Both the position numbers and the translations under genes were made by a program. A stretch of DNA of 64,000 nucleotides. Origin: Paralithodes platypus (lineage: Eukaryota > Arthropoda > Malacostraca > Decapoda > Lithodidae). The notes beneath the pieces are model-generated. The model saw only the letters and a program-made list of their open reading frames with translations. It made no database searches and was not told where the DNA came from. Positions within the stretch are counted from its first letter, which is position 1. Every line of letters starts with the position of its first letter. Location: assembly GCA_032716605.1 (NCBI GenBank), contig CM064502.1, positions 37,200,895-37,264,894 of the forward strand. The letters run 5' to 3'. Shown piece by piece: positions 20,098 to 32,235 of the stretch.

Positions 20098-23000
20098 TTA
20101 TACAGAGGACATAGAGGTAGGAGTAAAGGTGGTACTCCAAACACCCGTTCATGGGGTGAAATTCCGTCTTTTCTGGGGCAGGGTATTTATCCCCCACTGG
20201 ACTATTTTAACTTGGCTGGGCCAATCCTTGGTGTTCATTTGTTGCAGGCGTGTTCTTATTTGGTTTGCAATTGTTCGGTGGCTTCTTTCACAAATTGAGG
20301 CCAATACTGGGAGGATTGGCTAATTTTGAATCCACATATCTGGGATAGTTGGGACCATATGTGACTGGTGAATTCAGGGGCATTATCCGAATGCATAGCT
20401 TCAGGTAATTCAAAATAAGGAAAAACGTGCTGTATCATTGCTTGAGCTACTGCTAAAGCGGAATTTTCTTTTGCTGGACATGCAATTAAATAGTTCGAGT
20501 ATGTGTCCACAAAAGTGATAATGTATTTATAGCCTTGATTTCCTTCCATGGGTCCCATCACATCTACTGCTAGAAGTTGCCTTGGTTTGGACGCTACTAA
20601 TTTTCCTGTAGGTCCGGCTGTACGGGTCCTGTCCTTACCCAATGCACAGGCTCTGCAGGCTTCCGTAATACTTTTAGCTGTGATGTAAGGAAAGGGAGTC
20701 CAGTACACTTGTTGGAAGGTAGCAGTTAAGTTCCTCTGGGCTAAATGAATGCCATTGTGCATATGGATGGATTGCATAGTTGAGAGTGCTGCATTTGGTG
20801 TTATAACAATGTTTACGTCTGGCGTGAACAAATTATCTCCTCTTCTGGTGAATTGGGAGAAAAGACTTCTAGGCATCCAGTCTGGTTTTTCTTGTCGTTG
20901 ACATTGTTTAAGCAGTTCTTGTTGGTCTTGATCTAATGAATCTTGATGATGGATTGCCAAAATTGGCTGAATCTCAGTGTTCTGGCTGGAGGTGTCCTTG
21001 GCTGAGTTAGTTGGAAGTCTGGATAAATCATCAGCTTTAGTATGGAGTATTCCTGGCCGATAAGCAATTTCGAAGTTAAACTCTTCAAATGATTCTCGCC
21101 ATCTGACAGTAAGGCGTTTTTGGTGCCAGATTTGCGTAGCCATTGGAGGGCGTGGTGATCGGTGATGATGGTGTCCTTGACACCTGCTAGGCAAGCTTTG
21201 AAATGTTGCAAGGCCCAAATGATACCTAGGCATTCTCTTTTGGCTACTGGATAGTTTACTTCTGCTGGATTTAGTGTTCGGCTGGCACATGCGATGATAT
21301 GTTCTCTTCCTTCTCTAGTTTGTCCTAGAGCGGTGCCTATATCAAATTGTGAGGCATCCGTGTATAAGCGGAATGGTTGGGTACTATAGTCTGGGAATGT
21401 TACTACTGGAGATGCTACTAGTAGTTCTTTTAGGGTGTTGAATGTTGTAGGACGTTGTTCTGTCCATAAGAATGGTTCGATTTTTCTGGTTAGGTCATGA
21501 AGGGGCTTGGCAATGGTGGCAACATTTTTGACAAATCTGCGGTAATAGGAAGCTAAACCGAGAAAAGCTCAGACTCCTTTGACATTTGTTGGAGGAGTTA
21601 TGTTGCTAATGGCATCTAGTTTGTCAGGATCTGGGGCAATTCCTTTTACTGAGACAATGTGTCCTAGAAATTGGACTTTCTTCTTGGCCAGAGTACATTT
21701 AGAGGGTTTGAGCTTTAAGTTTGCCTCTCTAATCCTCTGAAATACTTGTCTTAATCTTTGTAGGTGTTCAGCCCAGGTTTTCCTGAACACGATTATGTCA
21801 TCCAAGTACGCCAGGTATGTTTCCCAGGTTAATCCTTGTAGGACAGATTCCATTAACCCAGAAAAGGGTGCAGGGCCATTGCAAACCTAACGGCAATACT
21901 GTGAATTCATATAATCTTCCTTGACTAGTGGCAAAATCTGTCTTTTGTTGGTGTTCTGGGAGGACTGGTACTTGCCAGTACCCTGCTTGCAGATCCAGGG
22001 TAGTGAACCATTTAGTTCCTAATAGGGAATCTAAAGAGTCGGCTATCCTGGGTAGTGGGGTAGCATCTTTTATAGTGACGTCATTTAGCTGTCGGTAATC
22101 AATAAAAAACGGGTGGATCCGTCTTTGTTCCGGACGAGTACCACCGGGGATGACCAAGGGCTCGCGGAATGTTGGACAACTCCATTTGCTAGCATGTCTC
22201 TGACTTGAGATTCCTCTTCCTGTCTTTGTATTGGGTTTTTCCTCTGGATCGGTTGTTTGATCAGATGTCCTACAGTATGTATGGGATGGTGAAGTACGTT
22301 GGTTTTCCCGACGTCTCGGCTGGAAGTGGCGAATATGTCTTGGTAGGTAGTCATTAAATCACGTAGGTCGGATTGTTGTTGAGAGGTTAAATGGGAAGGA
22401 ATATAAGGTAGGGAAAAAGGATTTTGGGAAGGTTTCTGAAGGTAAAGATAGTTCTTCTGCATAAGGCTCAAGTTCCCCAATGGTTAACCCTTTTGGCCAG
22501 GTAATAGGTTGATCGGAGATGTTTGCTATCTTTATGCAATTAAGTTGATTTGAGATTAGGCTTGGAGCGGTCAGACAATCCCTATCAAAAGGGTTTTGGA
22601 GGTGAGGGGTCATTATTGCATCCCCAGGTAAGGTGGGTAATATGGGTACCCATCTTTCATGATGAGGGGGAAGTGTCATTAGGTTGGACGTGACAGCTTG
22701 AGTGGTCTGGAGGAGACAAGTGGTAGGTATACTCAGTTTATCCTGATTGATCATAGGTTTGGGTTTAGGGTTTACATTTTTTGGGTTCTTGGGAAGAGGG
22801 TGAGACTTTGGAAATTTGTACTGGCTTGGTAACTTGGTTAGCTCGTATGAGACAATTGGTAGGGTGGTTGGATTTTGCTTGAGGAAGGTTTGACTGGTTA
22901 GTAGTGATTACGTTATTTGAACTGGTAGAGAGGGTTGTGGTTTTTGACCTAATGACTTTTTTAGGGTCCGTTTTTGTTTTTGGTTGGAGTGGGGGTGAGA

Positions 23001-23332
23001 ACTTCAGTGTTCTCTTGCCGCAATCGATGGAAGCCCTAAGGGAAGTGAGCAAATCGAGACCCAAGTATCCATCGTACTTGGTCTCTTTGGGATCATAAAT
23101 CATGAACGAGTGTTCAGTTCCATGATATGGGACAGGGATACTAACATACAGTGGAAGAGTCTGTCCATAGTTTGGGATAATATTGTCCATACTCAGTATC
23201 TCTATCTAGTATGAACAGTATCGATGCTACGATGCTACGTAATCTGGGTTGATGTAGCATTATGTATCTTTCAGTAGTCTTAAGTTGAACCATAGATAAC
23301 AGGAGAACTGGATTTGACACGAAAATGGCCAC
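20098..23332 (-). pseudogene. Ty3/gypsy pol remnant (protease, RT, RNase H, integrase)
   Basis: Minus-strand pieces in the ordinary Ty3/gypsy order. Protease C-half DGYLGLDLLTSL is near 23070. RT pieces are RNKDGSTRFL (~22120), TTLDLQAGYWQVP (~21980) and YLDDIIVF (~21800). RNase H contains TIITDHHALQWL (~21160) and ends DDLSRLP (~21020). Integrase has an HHCC-like zinc region with CRACALGK (~20640), a DVMGPM core start (~20550) and SDNAPEF (~20370), and its end is frameshifted near 20250 before the GVPPLLLPL stretch. Several frameshifts and stops separate the pieces, so it is dead. Gag and LTRs are not found. The downstream end abuts the minisatellite. Confidence 0.9.
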
Positions 23333-24222
23333 TTTGCAGTAAGGGACCCAAAGCTGGAAAATGGACCTTTAACTTCAATCCTCAAAATCTCGGCTCATAA
23401 CCCACATAAATTGATGGAACTCACGGTGAGGATTTTGTGGGAGCACCAGGCTCTGGCTATAGTAATATTAGCAGTAACACAACCTGCATACTAAAAAAAG
23501 CCCTTACATAATGCAGAAAGATAAAGTGATCCTACTTAAAGTATGATATATTTATGTGTGCATTTCAAAGTTTTAGGAGTTTTTAGCAATATCTACTATT
23601 TTTAAACAATATTTGAAGACGTCCATCGACGCAATCGCCGACGAGTAGTTTAAACTCGCACCTCACCGTTTTCTGTTGACCCATTTTCTTACGATGTGCA
23701 ATTTGGGTTTGTTTGTCACTCTCCCGCAGTAATATTTAGTTATTTGACGTCTTCTACATCATCTTTAGGAGCAATGGGGGTCTGGGGGCGGGAGCCCCCA
23801 AGTTAGTTATGATTGTCAGGTAAGGTTAGTAACACTATTGTCGTCGGAGGAGGAAGCGGGTGCTTACCTAATTGTAATTAGTGGGGGAGTATGAAGAAGC
23901 CTTCTTGTATAGACCCACACCTCTAATATTTAGTTATTTCAAGTTAAAGCCTCCCAAAATTGGAGGTGGGTTTGGGTTTAGCCTAGCCGAGTCGCATTAT
24001 CAATGGTAGCATTAACCTAACCTGACAACCTAAACTAACCTGAGAGTTGCCGCCACCATACCCCTGCTGCTGTCCGCACATCAGTAGTAGGGACTTTTAA
24101 ATAACATAAGACTAAAACAAAACTAATTTCCAGTATTAATCATTATTATAGAAAGATTATAAACCTAAACAAATAACAAATATAAAGAAATAAATGAAAA
24201 TTGCTGTGGTCCGTTTCCTTAA
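23333..24222. other. No supported gene
   Basis: I see no ORF or RNA gene here. GC-rich islands around 23765-23810 (GGGGGCGGGAGCCCCC) form a short hairpin. AACCTAACCT runs near 24010 resemble the TTAGG-type motif discussed at 24907. The upstream edge may be the 5' decay zone of the gypsy remnant. Confidence 0.5.
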
Positions 24223-24745
24223 CACTTTGGCTGCGGCCATATTTCCGCCATATTAGGGCTCATTCAGGCACTCCTGAATGATTATGCAAGTGTCTGAATG
24301 AAATTAAATGTACCGGTATTCAGCCAAAAACTAGAAGAAAATAGCTTCAAAATTTTATTTTAACTGCTAAAAACTTCCCACGCATCTCTAAATGTACTGT
24401 TGTTTCCAATCTGTAGACTGGCGTTGAGTAGAGCTCTCTGTCAACTGGTTCAGTTGTGATGACGATTTCCGTGGGCGTGGACCGCATTTTGCCGCGATTT
24501 TAGCAATATGACAAACTTTTCAAGACTAAATCTGTTTTAGCAGACCACAAAACAACAAAGCTCCGACGTCTGCTTGCTTTTGGAAGTGCGCGCGTCGCCT
24601 CCGACAGGCTTTGTTTACATACGTCGGACGCGCGGCTTTCAAAACAAGCTTAATAGGCTTTCAAGCTTACGGATTTTAAAATGCTGCCCGGGCTCCTGCC
24701 CAGCTGCCGCGGTGTCATTTTAAAATGCTGCCCGGGCGGGAAGAG
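24223..24745. mobile_element. TTAA-flanked element, same family as 4195-5161
   Basis: Preceded by TTAA (24219-24222) and followed by CTAA (24746-24749). The left end CACTTTGGCTGCGGCC resembles the 39067 element; the right end reads inward CTCTTCCCGCCCGGGC as in 4195-5161. It shares ~360 bp with the latter, including CTGTAGACTGGCGTTGAGTA and GTTTACATACGTCGGACGC. Mixed ends suggest recombination between subfamilies. Confidence 0.75.
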
Positions 24746-24906
24746 CTAAAAACGATAATTATTTAGAAAAGGCTCGCCGCCTTATTATAAATCATTTATT
24801 AGGGACAATGCAGGTCTATGGCATCCTTATACTGTACTCATGTATAATCCACTGTGGAAGAATAATTTTGATAATATTAATATAACCCGATATTAGTGGA
24901 AAAAAG

Positions 24907-25144
24907 GGCAAGAATGTAGTTACCGGGTGTACCGCCCGTCTTGTTTACACTACGTGGACGCTCACCATCATGTTCCCGTCTATTTTGACTGCCTTTGGAT
25001 ACAAAAATACATTACCCTAACCAAACAACCTAACCTAACCTAACCTAGTATTATAGATTTATAAGTATTTATTTTATTATAAGTATTTATAGATGATTTA
25101 TGTTGTATGTCGGTAGTGGTACACCCGGTAACTACATCCATCCC
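24907..25144 (+). mobile_element. hAT-like MITE copy 1 (8-bp duplication)
   Basis: 238 bp. Inverted ends GGCAAGAATGTAGTTACC and GGGATGGATGTAGTTACC (inward). Flanks GAAAAAAG (24899-24906) and GAAAAGAG (25145-25152) match at 7 of 8 bases. Contains AACCTAACCTAACCTAACCT, four units of the TTAGG arthropod telomere motif on the other strand. No ORF. Confidence 0.88.
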
Positions 25145-25416
25145 GAAAAGAGTTCTATCACTCTCAGAGCTCCTTCGGACATCCACACTATTTACAAACT
25201 TCTTCAGTATGGAGTATAATCGATATTTACCCCCTGCTGGTAACACAGATGATGATTTCAATAAGTCATGGGGGGCTTCGCCCCCCCTCAACCCATCCTG
25301 TATCCCACATTGGAAATATAGGTACTGGTAACTAAAACCATGAAAACACTCATTTCTCAAAATCTTGATGAAAAAAACATGAAAAATAAGAGTGCGAGCC
25401 TTTTCCCTATAATTAG

Positions 25417-25833
25417 GCTACCGTCAACTGGGTTGAATTCGGGGGATGGATGTAGTTTTCGGGCGTACGGTCATCATGTTGTGCGCTCGCAGTTACGTTC
25501 CCGTCTATTTCAACGCTATATTTTCTGCTATTTGCCCCCTGTCATTACTACATGAATACTAGGTTAGGTTAGGTTAGGTTGTTTGGTTAGGCTAATGTAT
25601 TTTTATATCCAAAGGCAGTCAAAATAGACGGGCACATGATGGGAAAGGTCCGACGCCACTACGCGTAGTGTAAACAAGGCTGGCGGTACGCCCGCACTTA
25701 ACATTCTTGCCGAATTCGGACACAGGGTGAATTCGGACATTATCGCAAAAATCATTATCAACATCATCAAATTTTTTTGCGATAATGTCTGAATTCACCC
25801 CGTGTCCGAATTCACCCCAGTTGACAGTACCTT
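25417..25833. mobile_element. Short hairpin MITE, split by hAT-like copy 2
   Basis: Pieces 25417-25442 and 25712-25833 form one ~145-bp near-perfect hairpin. The arms carry GTCAACTGGGGTGAATTC, GGACACGGGG and GACATTATCGCAAAAA, and the loop is ~25 bp around 25765. The 25443-25711 insertion duplicated GAATTCGG within its left arm. Possible TTA duplication at the ends. Confidence 0.75.
25443..25711 (-). mobile_element. hAT-like MITE copy 2 (perfect 8-bp duplication)
   Basis: 269 bp, inverted relative to copies 1 and 3. The target duplication GAATTCGG is perfect (25435-25442 and 25712-25719). It has the same ends and the same central TTAGG-type run, here read AGGTTAGGTTAGGTTAGG, plus the CGTTCCCGTCTATTT block shared with copy 3. 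Confidence 0.92.
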
Positions 25834-25842
25834 AAAAACTAT

Positions 25843-26068
25843 GGCAAGAATGTAGTTACCGGGTGTACCGCCCACCTTGTTTACACTATGCGGATGCCTT
25901 TGGATATAGAAATACATTAGCCTAACCAAACAACCTAACCTAACCTAACCTAGTATTCATGCAGTAATGACAGGGGCAAATAGCAGAAAATGTAGCGTCG
26001 AAATAGACGGGAACGTAAGTGCGAGCGCACAACATGACAACCGTACACCCGGAAACTACATCCTTCCC
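25843..26068 (+). mobile_element. hAT-like MITE copy 3 (perfect 8-bp duplication)
   Basis: 226 bp. The target duplication AAAACTAT is perfect (25835-25842 and 26069-26076). Ends are GGCAAGAATGTAGTTACC and GGGAAGGATGTAGTTTCC (inward). It lies in inverse orientation to copy 2, so the two form a large potential cruciform around the hairpin MITE between them. Confidence 0.92.
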
Positions 26069-26076
26069 AAAACTAT

Positions 26077-28299
26077 TAAAACCTTGAAATGCACCTACAT
26101 ATAAACCATTCTTTAAATAGGATGGGTTACTCTTTCTGTATTTTGCAAGCGTTTCGTTTAATAGGTGTGGAGTGTTACTGCTGCTATTACTGTTATGGGT
26201 AGCCTAGCCTATCAAGGAATTGTCTTAGGTGTTAAATTTTCACATAGCCTAGATATTTAAAAAAAATACCATAGATGTTCATGGAAAGCTTAGCCTATTA
26301 TAAAGATAAATAAAATATTCGTAAGTAGGCTAAGTTATTTTACAAGATCCAGCATTATTGTTGGTGTCAAATTAAACTGTCTGGTGTCACTACTGTTTAG
26401 GCTAACTGCTTAAACATCACTTCCATTTATCGCCTTTATCATTGGTGCCTTCATCACTGTCATCATTATACCTTTCACCACTTTTAGGATAGTATGTGGG
26501 ATCGACAGCATCGCTGCCTTCACTGGAGTTTGGCTACTAGAAACACTTGGAATCCAACGATGAATATAATTTGTTTTAGCCTAGCCCTGATAAAAAGACG
26601 AAACGCTTCCTTTTTCCACTGATTGAAGGCCAGCTGGAGTAACTACAGGCTACCAGTTACTCACATTCTCATCACTTGTACATTCTGCCATTGTTTTGTT
26701 AAATCAGAGGAACATTAAAGCACTAATACACGATAAATCACTGGAAATAATGCGCAGTTCAGCAGAGTCGGCCACACTCTGGGAGATGGGAGTGTAATCT
26801 TTTAAACATAAACAATGAGGTGTGCAGGATGCGGGAAGCGAGATGTTTGGTGGCCCAGTTATTTCGTATTTGTTTACGTTTTTCGTTATTCCAGTGACTT
26901 ATCCTTATTGTCTAATAATACTCTAATATTTTATACATTGTTTACCGTACTGTATGTACTTCAACAGCTATATTATAGCTGCGGTGGTTTTGGTAATCGA
27001 GAAACCTGCCCTACATAGCTCACCACAACAGCTTGGTAATATGGATATTCGTATCAGCTAGCACTAAAAACGCCTACAAAATGGACACTTTCAAAGCATT
27101 TTGCATTTTTAATAATTACAAAATGATAATACTGCACAAAATCTAAACAGAGAGCACCACTTCAACTAAACAGAGTTGGGTCCGTTACTGCAGCTGCAGG
27201 TCGACTTCGCTGGCCCGTGTTAACTCGCCCCACACCACTGGGGGGCGAGTTTCTTTTCTTAGTGACCAGCTCTTTCCCGAGTCTATGAGTGTTATTATTT
27301 TTAGACTAACTTCAGTGTTACTTGGACTATAGCTCGGGGTGGTGTCTCTGTGAATACCTGGAGTACAGTCGGGCTGTTACTTACCTTCTCTTCAACCTAC
27401 CAACTAGAGAGTGTGACGCCTAGGCTAACAATCCTCATTAACCGGGATTGAGCACGTGACTATATTTCAATGTCATAATTTCATGTTTTTAGTTTATAAT
27501 ATTTTTTTATATATTTATATTTATTTGTTTTTATTTGTAAGAGTTATAACTAATATTTTACTTTAATATTTAATCACTCTGTAAATAATTCAATTAGTAA
27601 TTCAAATTTCTTTAATTATATTAATTTTTAACTTTACTTTACTTTAATAATAATAATAATAATAATAATAATTACATTATTTCTTGGTTTTGAAATCCTA
27701 TTAGAATAGGCATTAATGAAGCTTGGTTGGTTGACCCTTGAACATATTCTATAAAACTAGCTAAGAACTGGAATATTAATGAAGTAACTCTATAAGAATA
27801 ATATCCCTATAAGAAATCTACCCATACCATATCTACTGAATACCTACCTATCAAATTCAGTCTCTTGTACGGTTTGAAGTTCCCATACCTCTAGAGTCTT
27901 GAGGCCAAATAATTTAAGATTACAATATCTGTTGAGCAATACTTCGATACTTGCCTTTTTCCAGAGGATCTAGTTACTGTAAGTGTCAAATCCAGTTCTC
28001 CTGTTATCTATGGTTGAACGCTTCCGTAACCTTATGTTGAACGTTCCATAATTTTGGGTAGAATATGTTATTCTGTAGTTGAATATGGGAAAGTATTGTA
28101 GGATGATAATTCCCATATATTTGTGTATTATTAACATTGTTTGGTTCATCATCTAAGGTAAAACATTTTCTATATGCGTTACTAATATTAAAATATAAAA
28201 TCCACTCAATCTAAAGTAACCATATAAATGGTTCTTGACTTTCAAATAAGGGAAATAGTATTATAAGAATTCTCTGGCGATAATTATGCGGATATAAGG
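26077..28299. other. Mostly AT-rich DNA without a supported gene
   Basis: I see no tRNA, transposon end or credible long ORF. On the minus strand a short start MAECTSDEN (near 26690) is followed by a good splice-donor GTGAGT, and an acidic reading SSEGSDAVDPTYYPKSGE lies near 26515. These might be exons of an unknown gene but cannot be joined with confidence. A GC-rich palindrome CTCGCCCC...GGGGCGAG is at 27226-27250. Confidence 0.4.
27643..27673. repeat. (TAA)n microsatellite
   Basis: About ten TAA units within an AT-rich stretch. Confidence 0.95.
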
Positions 28300-29640
28300 A
28301 TCCTGAATTGGGCCTAGGTTCTAGGTATATTTTGGATTAAAGAAGGGAATCAGTTCACGTTATACACTTTCACTTCGACTTGGATACACAAAGAATAATA
28401 AACACATACGAATACAATCTGAGAGTATTCTGACTAAGTAACACGTGTAAAAATGACTATGTAACGAACGTACAATTAAGGGTCTGAAGGATTATTACAA
28501 TTCCTCTTAGCAATATCTCGTACTTAATGAATCACTACAGGTCAAAGATATAGGAATCTTACACGGGAATCAAAGGTTCATGATAGATCTTAGGCACTGA
28601 TCTATAATTAAATGTAATATAATACTCGCATATTTTATCTTACCTTCAATAATAGCCACAACCTAAAACACTCAGAGACACTTAGGGTAAAGGGTAGAGG
28701 TAGCCATGAACGAGAATCTGGACGACGTAGGACTCGTGGTTCTGCTGGGCTGGACATCAGGGGGAACTGCTTCTCTCTCGGGTACAGGGAAGTTGGTTCC
28801 GGGCTCTTCTACACACTCTCGTTCAGGTTGAGACTCAATACGGCAATCCTTTCCCACAGCCGGCTTAACCAGTGGAAGGAAGCCATAGTATTTGCTTACT
28901 TCCTTCAGTTTCAGTCAGACTATAGTCGGTTTATTTTTAGAACTCAGGTTGCTCTATCTCAATAACATAGGGACATGTGGATATCATTGTTTTGGCTATG
29001 GTGAAGGCAATTCTTAATCTAAAATACACAAGTTATTTATCTAAACCTACGGAGATTCTCGATCTCTCGATATGGCCCTCATATTTTTAAAGGGTGGCAT
29101 GGTTGCCTAATGAATGATTTTCTGTTCATCGTGATATCTGTCTTTTCTTAGCCTGCAGGCCATAGGTTCTTTATTTATCACTTTGGTTGCACTATTCCCA
29201 GTCTTCCCGGGAGGTGCTGTAGAGGGGGAGCTGGGATTCCTATTGATGTCGATATTGCAACGGTTCTTGGTGGGGAACTTGCATAAATAGTTTCTCACTA
29301 TTTTGCAAATCGGGCTGGAGCTGGGTATGTGCCTTGGGCATTTGTCTCTGTCCTTGCCATTGGAAGAGCAAGGGTCCCTGTGATTGGTCTGGGCTCGAAC
29401 TCCTTTCTCGGGCAGACTGACCTAGACTCCCGGAGATTAGAGCATGGGTAGGTCTGGGAAAAGGGGTAGACTGACCTATTCCGGCAGGTATTAAAGCCTA
29501 GGAAACTGGTCGGGTCCTATTGTCTCTCTCCTTATCTTGGTGTTGTCTTCTCCTGTTTCTCTTCGTTTCCTTGATGACAGCTATTCTGGTGTTGTTAGGC
29601 TGCTCGAGGCCATGGTTTCCCAACCCCGTCATCTCGGTAT
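28300..29640. repeat. Dispersed repeat R1, copy 1
   Basis: Diverged but collinear with 57340-58630. Shared blocks are TAGGTTCTAGGT, AGAGACACTTAGGGTAA followed by GGTAG, TCTTAGGCACTGATCTA versus CTTGGGCACAGATCTA, CTGTGATTGG, and AACCCCGTCAT near the right end. No convincing coding potential. It could be LTR or internal sequence of an unrecognised element. Confidence 0.5.
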
Positions 29641-30339
29641 TGAAAAGAAAAGTGATGTGCTTGTTTAGCGTTGTGAAATGAATAGGTGGAGGAGGTGTTT
29701 GTGAGACCTAGCTGAATTACTCTGTGTTTCTGAGACACTAACAGAAACAGTGAGGGAAGCCAGACAAATGAAACAGGAATTCCAGCAACTCATTAGCACA
29801 TGTTTATGAGGTTTCCCCTGGGTATGAAAAATATATAAATGACGAGCATTGTTCAGGCTAATGTCATGTGCATCATAATTATTTTAAAATAAATAATCCA
29901 TGTGACTACATTTGTTAAATATTTAAGCACATGAATAACTTCACTAATCCCAGGAAGCAAACCATGTGAAGACCTTGCAGGAAATATTCTGGCATTATCA
30001 TTATAAACTGTAAGCTTAACGTTCTCATTAAACAGTTTCAGGCCCTTAAGTTACTACAGAGGACATTAAGTGGCTCACACGTTACCTGTTAATTAACACA
30101 CACAAGGCGGGTTGGGACTGGGGAGCAATTAAGGCCCTTGAGGATCTAACACGCATTGTTATATGATTTTCGTTATCATTAGACTTTAGTTATCATTAGA
30201 CGATTGTGTGCAATATAGGAAGGATATATATACTGTATATGAATCAAAGGGGTTGATGTTTACCTAATTAACTCTTTAGCTCTCACAAGTTTACCCTAAG
30301 TATTTTAAGTATTTAAGTATTTTTAAGTATAAGGGAGAC
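29641..30339. other. No supported gene
   Basis: AT-rich. No transposon end, RNA gene or credible ORF recognised. Confidence 0.5.
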
Positions 30340-30903
30340 AAAAGGCAAAACCGCTTCTGACGAGTGCCTCCCCCAGAGTTGAAAGGGTGACGGGGCCTAA
30401 ATCAAGGAATGTACGAGCCAAAATGCCTGGACACACGGAGTTTGAAGCAATCTATGTCGTAGGATGAGGGAAAGATAGATTCAGGGAGAATTCCAGAGTT
30501 CAGTTGTTGAATAGAAGATAGATCGAGAAAATCGTTTCACTAATGAGTTGGACAGAATAGGGGTGGGATTGTGTTGCAAGACGGGTGCTATGTGCTCTAC
30601 ATATAGGAGGTGGATATATATTGAGAGAGCTCTGAGGAACACTGATTATTGTAGTAGCGGTAGAATAGCGAGAGAGATGCAATATTGCGGCAAAGAGAGA
30701 GAGCGAGATTGCAGAGAATCGGTGAGTTGATGAGACGAAAGGCTTTCTTTTCTACTTTGTCTAGAAGTGCTGTGTGAGAGGATCCTCCCCACACATGCAA
30801 ACAATACTCAATACATGGACGCACTGTGCCCCTGTACAGAGCAAGAAGCTGTGTAGGGGTAAATAACTCACGGAGGCGGTTGTACACACCCAGCTTCTGT
30901 CAA
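30340..30903 (-). pseudogene. LINE-D reverse-transcriptase C-terminus and 3' UTR
   Basis: On the minus strand it begins LGVYNRLRELFTPTQL (~30890), then RPCIEYCLHVWGGSS and CRNIASLSLFYRYYNNQC, the C-terminal region typical of non-LTR RTs downstream of the catalytic block. It is close in kind to the plus-strand copy at 39553. A frameshift near 30600 breaks the end, and the 3' UTR block with CTTTTGTCTCCCT (near 30327-30339) is shared with 38685-38815. The RT core is missing (5' truncation). Confidence 0.8.
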
Positions 30904-31230
30904 GCTGTTTAGCCTCATTAGTTTTCAGATGTTAAGATGTTTGCCTCATTAGTTAGTCGATTTTAAGACCTTTCACCCCGTTTCGTCGTCAATATTTAGA
31001 CCTTTCGTGCTATTTTGGTGTTGATTATTTCTCTGGCGAACGATAGTGAGCCTGTAATGATGGAAGAACTGGCCTTTGGCCGGAATATTTGTTTCTACCG
31101 AAAAATTTACAAATTAATCTAGAAGGGGGATCTAATGGATTTTTTTTTTTAAATTTGATGGAGGTCTAGGGAGGAAACTAGAAAAAAAGGAATACATGCA
31201 AAAATCGCCCAAAAAGTGAACCATCTCCCC
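30904..31230. mobile_element. TTAA MITE family g, left end missing
   Basis: Follows the g consensus from GCCTCATTAGTTTTCAG to its right end GTGAACCATCTCCCC, followed by TTAA (31231-31234). It contains TTTGATGGAGGTCTAGGGAG and the GGCGAACGATAGTGAGCC core. The left ~60 bp are missing where it meets the LINE-D fragment. Confidence 0.75.
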
Positions 31231-31349
31231 TTAAGGGAAACTCCTAGAGAAGGTGGTCTCTAGAATAGGTGTGCCAAACATTACAACATATTTTTCGAGA
31301 TATCCTAGTAAAACGTTCTAAGATAGCACGTTCAGATTTCAATAATTAA

Positions 31350-31571
31350 GGGAGAGGTAGTGGCTTTCTTTGGACCCCCTTATCCCTCAAGTTTAGTCCC
31401 ATTCGTTTAAAGACGTTTGCCCCATTAGTTTCTCAATTTTAAAACTTTTCGTTCTATTTCTTTATCAATATCAAGACCTTTCTTGCTAATCAGGTGTCGA
31501 TTTTTTCCTGGCGAGTGATAGCAAGCCTGAAATTGTCCGGAATATTTGTTCACCCAAAACAATATACAAAA
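31350..31571. mobile_element. TTAA MITE family g, right end missing
   Basis: Starts after TTAA 31346-31349 with GGAGAGGTAGTGGC. g modules run to GGCGAGTGATAGCAAGCC and TTGTTCACC, then the match stops near 31571. Confidence 0.7.
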
Positions 31572-31839
31572 GACTTTATCAGTCACCGTAGACATTAAGT
31601 ATATTAACCTAATTACTCTTTTGATGCATACCCATTTATGATTACACAAGCATTTCGCAGCCTAGTTTGATGTATGGAGACACAAACGACTTAGGCTCTT
31701 TTTGTTGATAGGAATACTGCATTGTCGTGGCGATTATTATTATTGTTGTAGTGTTTAGGATATTCTTGGCTCCGACGGCATGATATATTCTGCCTTTTTG
31801 TGTGCATAGCCTGCACGAGCATGGTTCCGCTGCCTACCT

Positions 31840-32235
31840 TTTTGGGTTCCATTTCCGATACGAACATCTTTATAGCATCTAACATTTAAAGAAGATTCCT
31901 TGTTAGTGTTGAAGGACTTTAGTGCACTTTCTTTCATGCAGGAGTGCCTGACATTTATTGATTAAAGTAACGTAAGCTGTAACTTATCTTACCACCTTAC
32001 TTTGCATACCATAACCAAGCACCTTCGGTTATAGGTAGTAATAGGCTGCTTTCACATAACATTAAGCCTAGAGTAGACGCACATTTATTGAGAGTTTGAT
32101 AGCCTATTATTGCATATAGAACTCTGTAGAGTATTTGTGTTCTTTGTTCACTGGGAATATACATCAGAGGTTGGAGCTAGCGCTTTCCGTTGTAGCATTT
32201 ATGCTATTACTAGTCCAATGAATAAGAGCCCTGAT
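31840..32235 (+). repeat. LTR remnant related to 2262-4105
   Basis: Collinear with the 3' ~450 bp of the first LTR: CATCTAACATTTAAAGAAG then GATTCCTTG, GAACTCTGTAGAGTATTTG, GTTCTTTGTTCA, GTTGGAGCTAGC then GCTTTCCGTTGT. Its own end is replaced by LINE-C. The upstream 31572-31839 stretch holds nothing I recognise. Confidence 0.65.

Noticed and set aside
25022..25047. Telomere or chromosome end
   Set aside because: Only about four TTAGG-type units, repeated inside each MITE copy, so the run belongs to the MITE and is interstitial.
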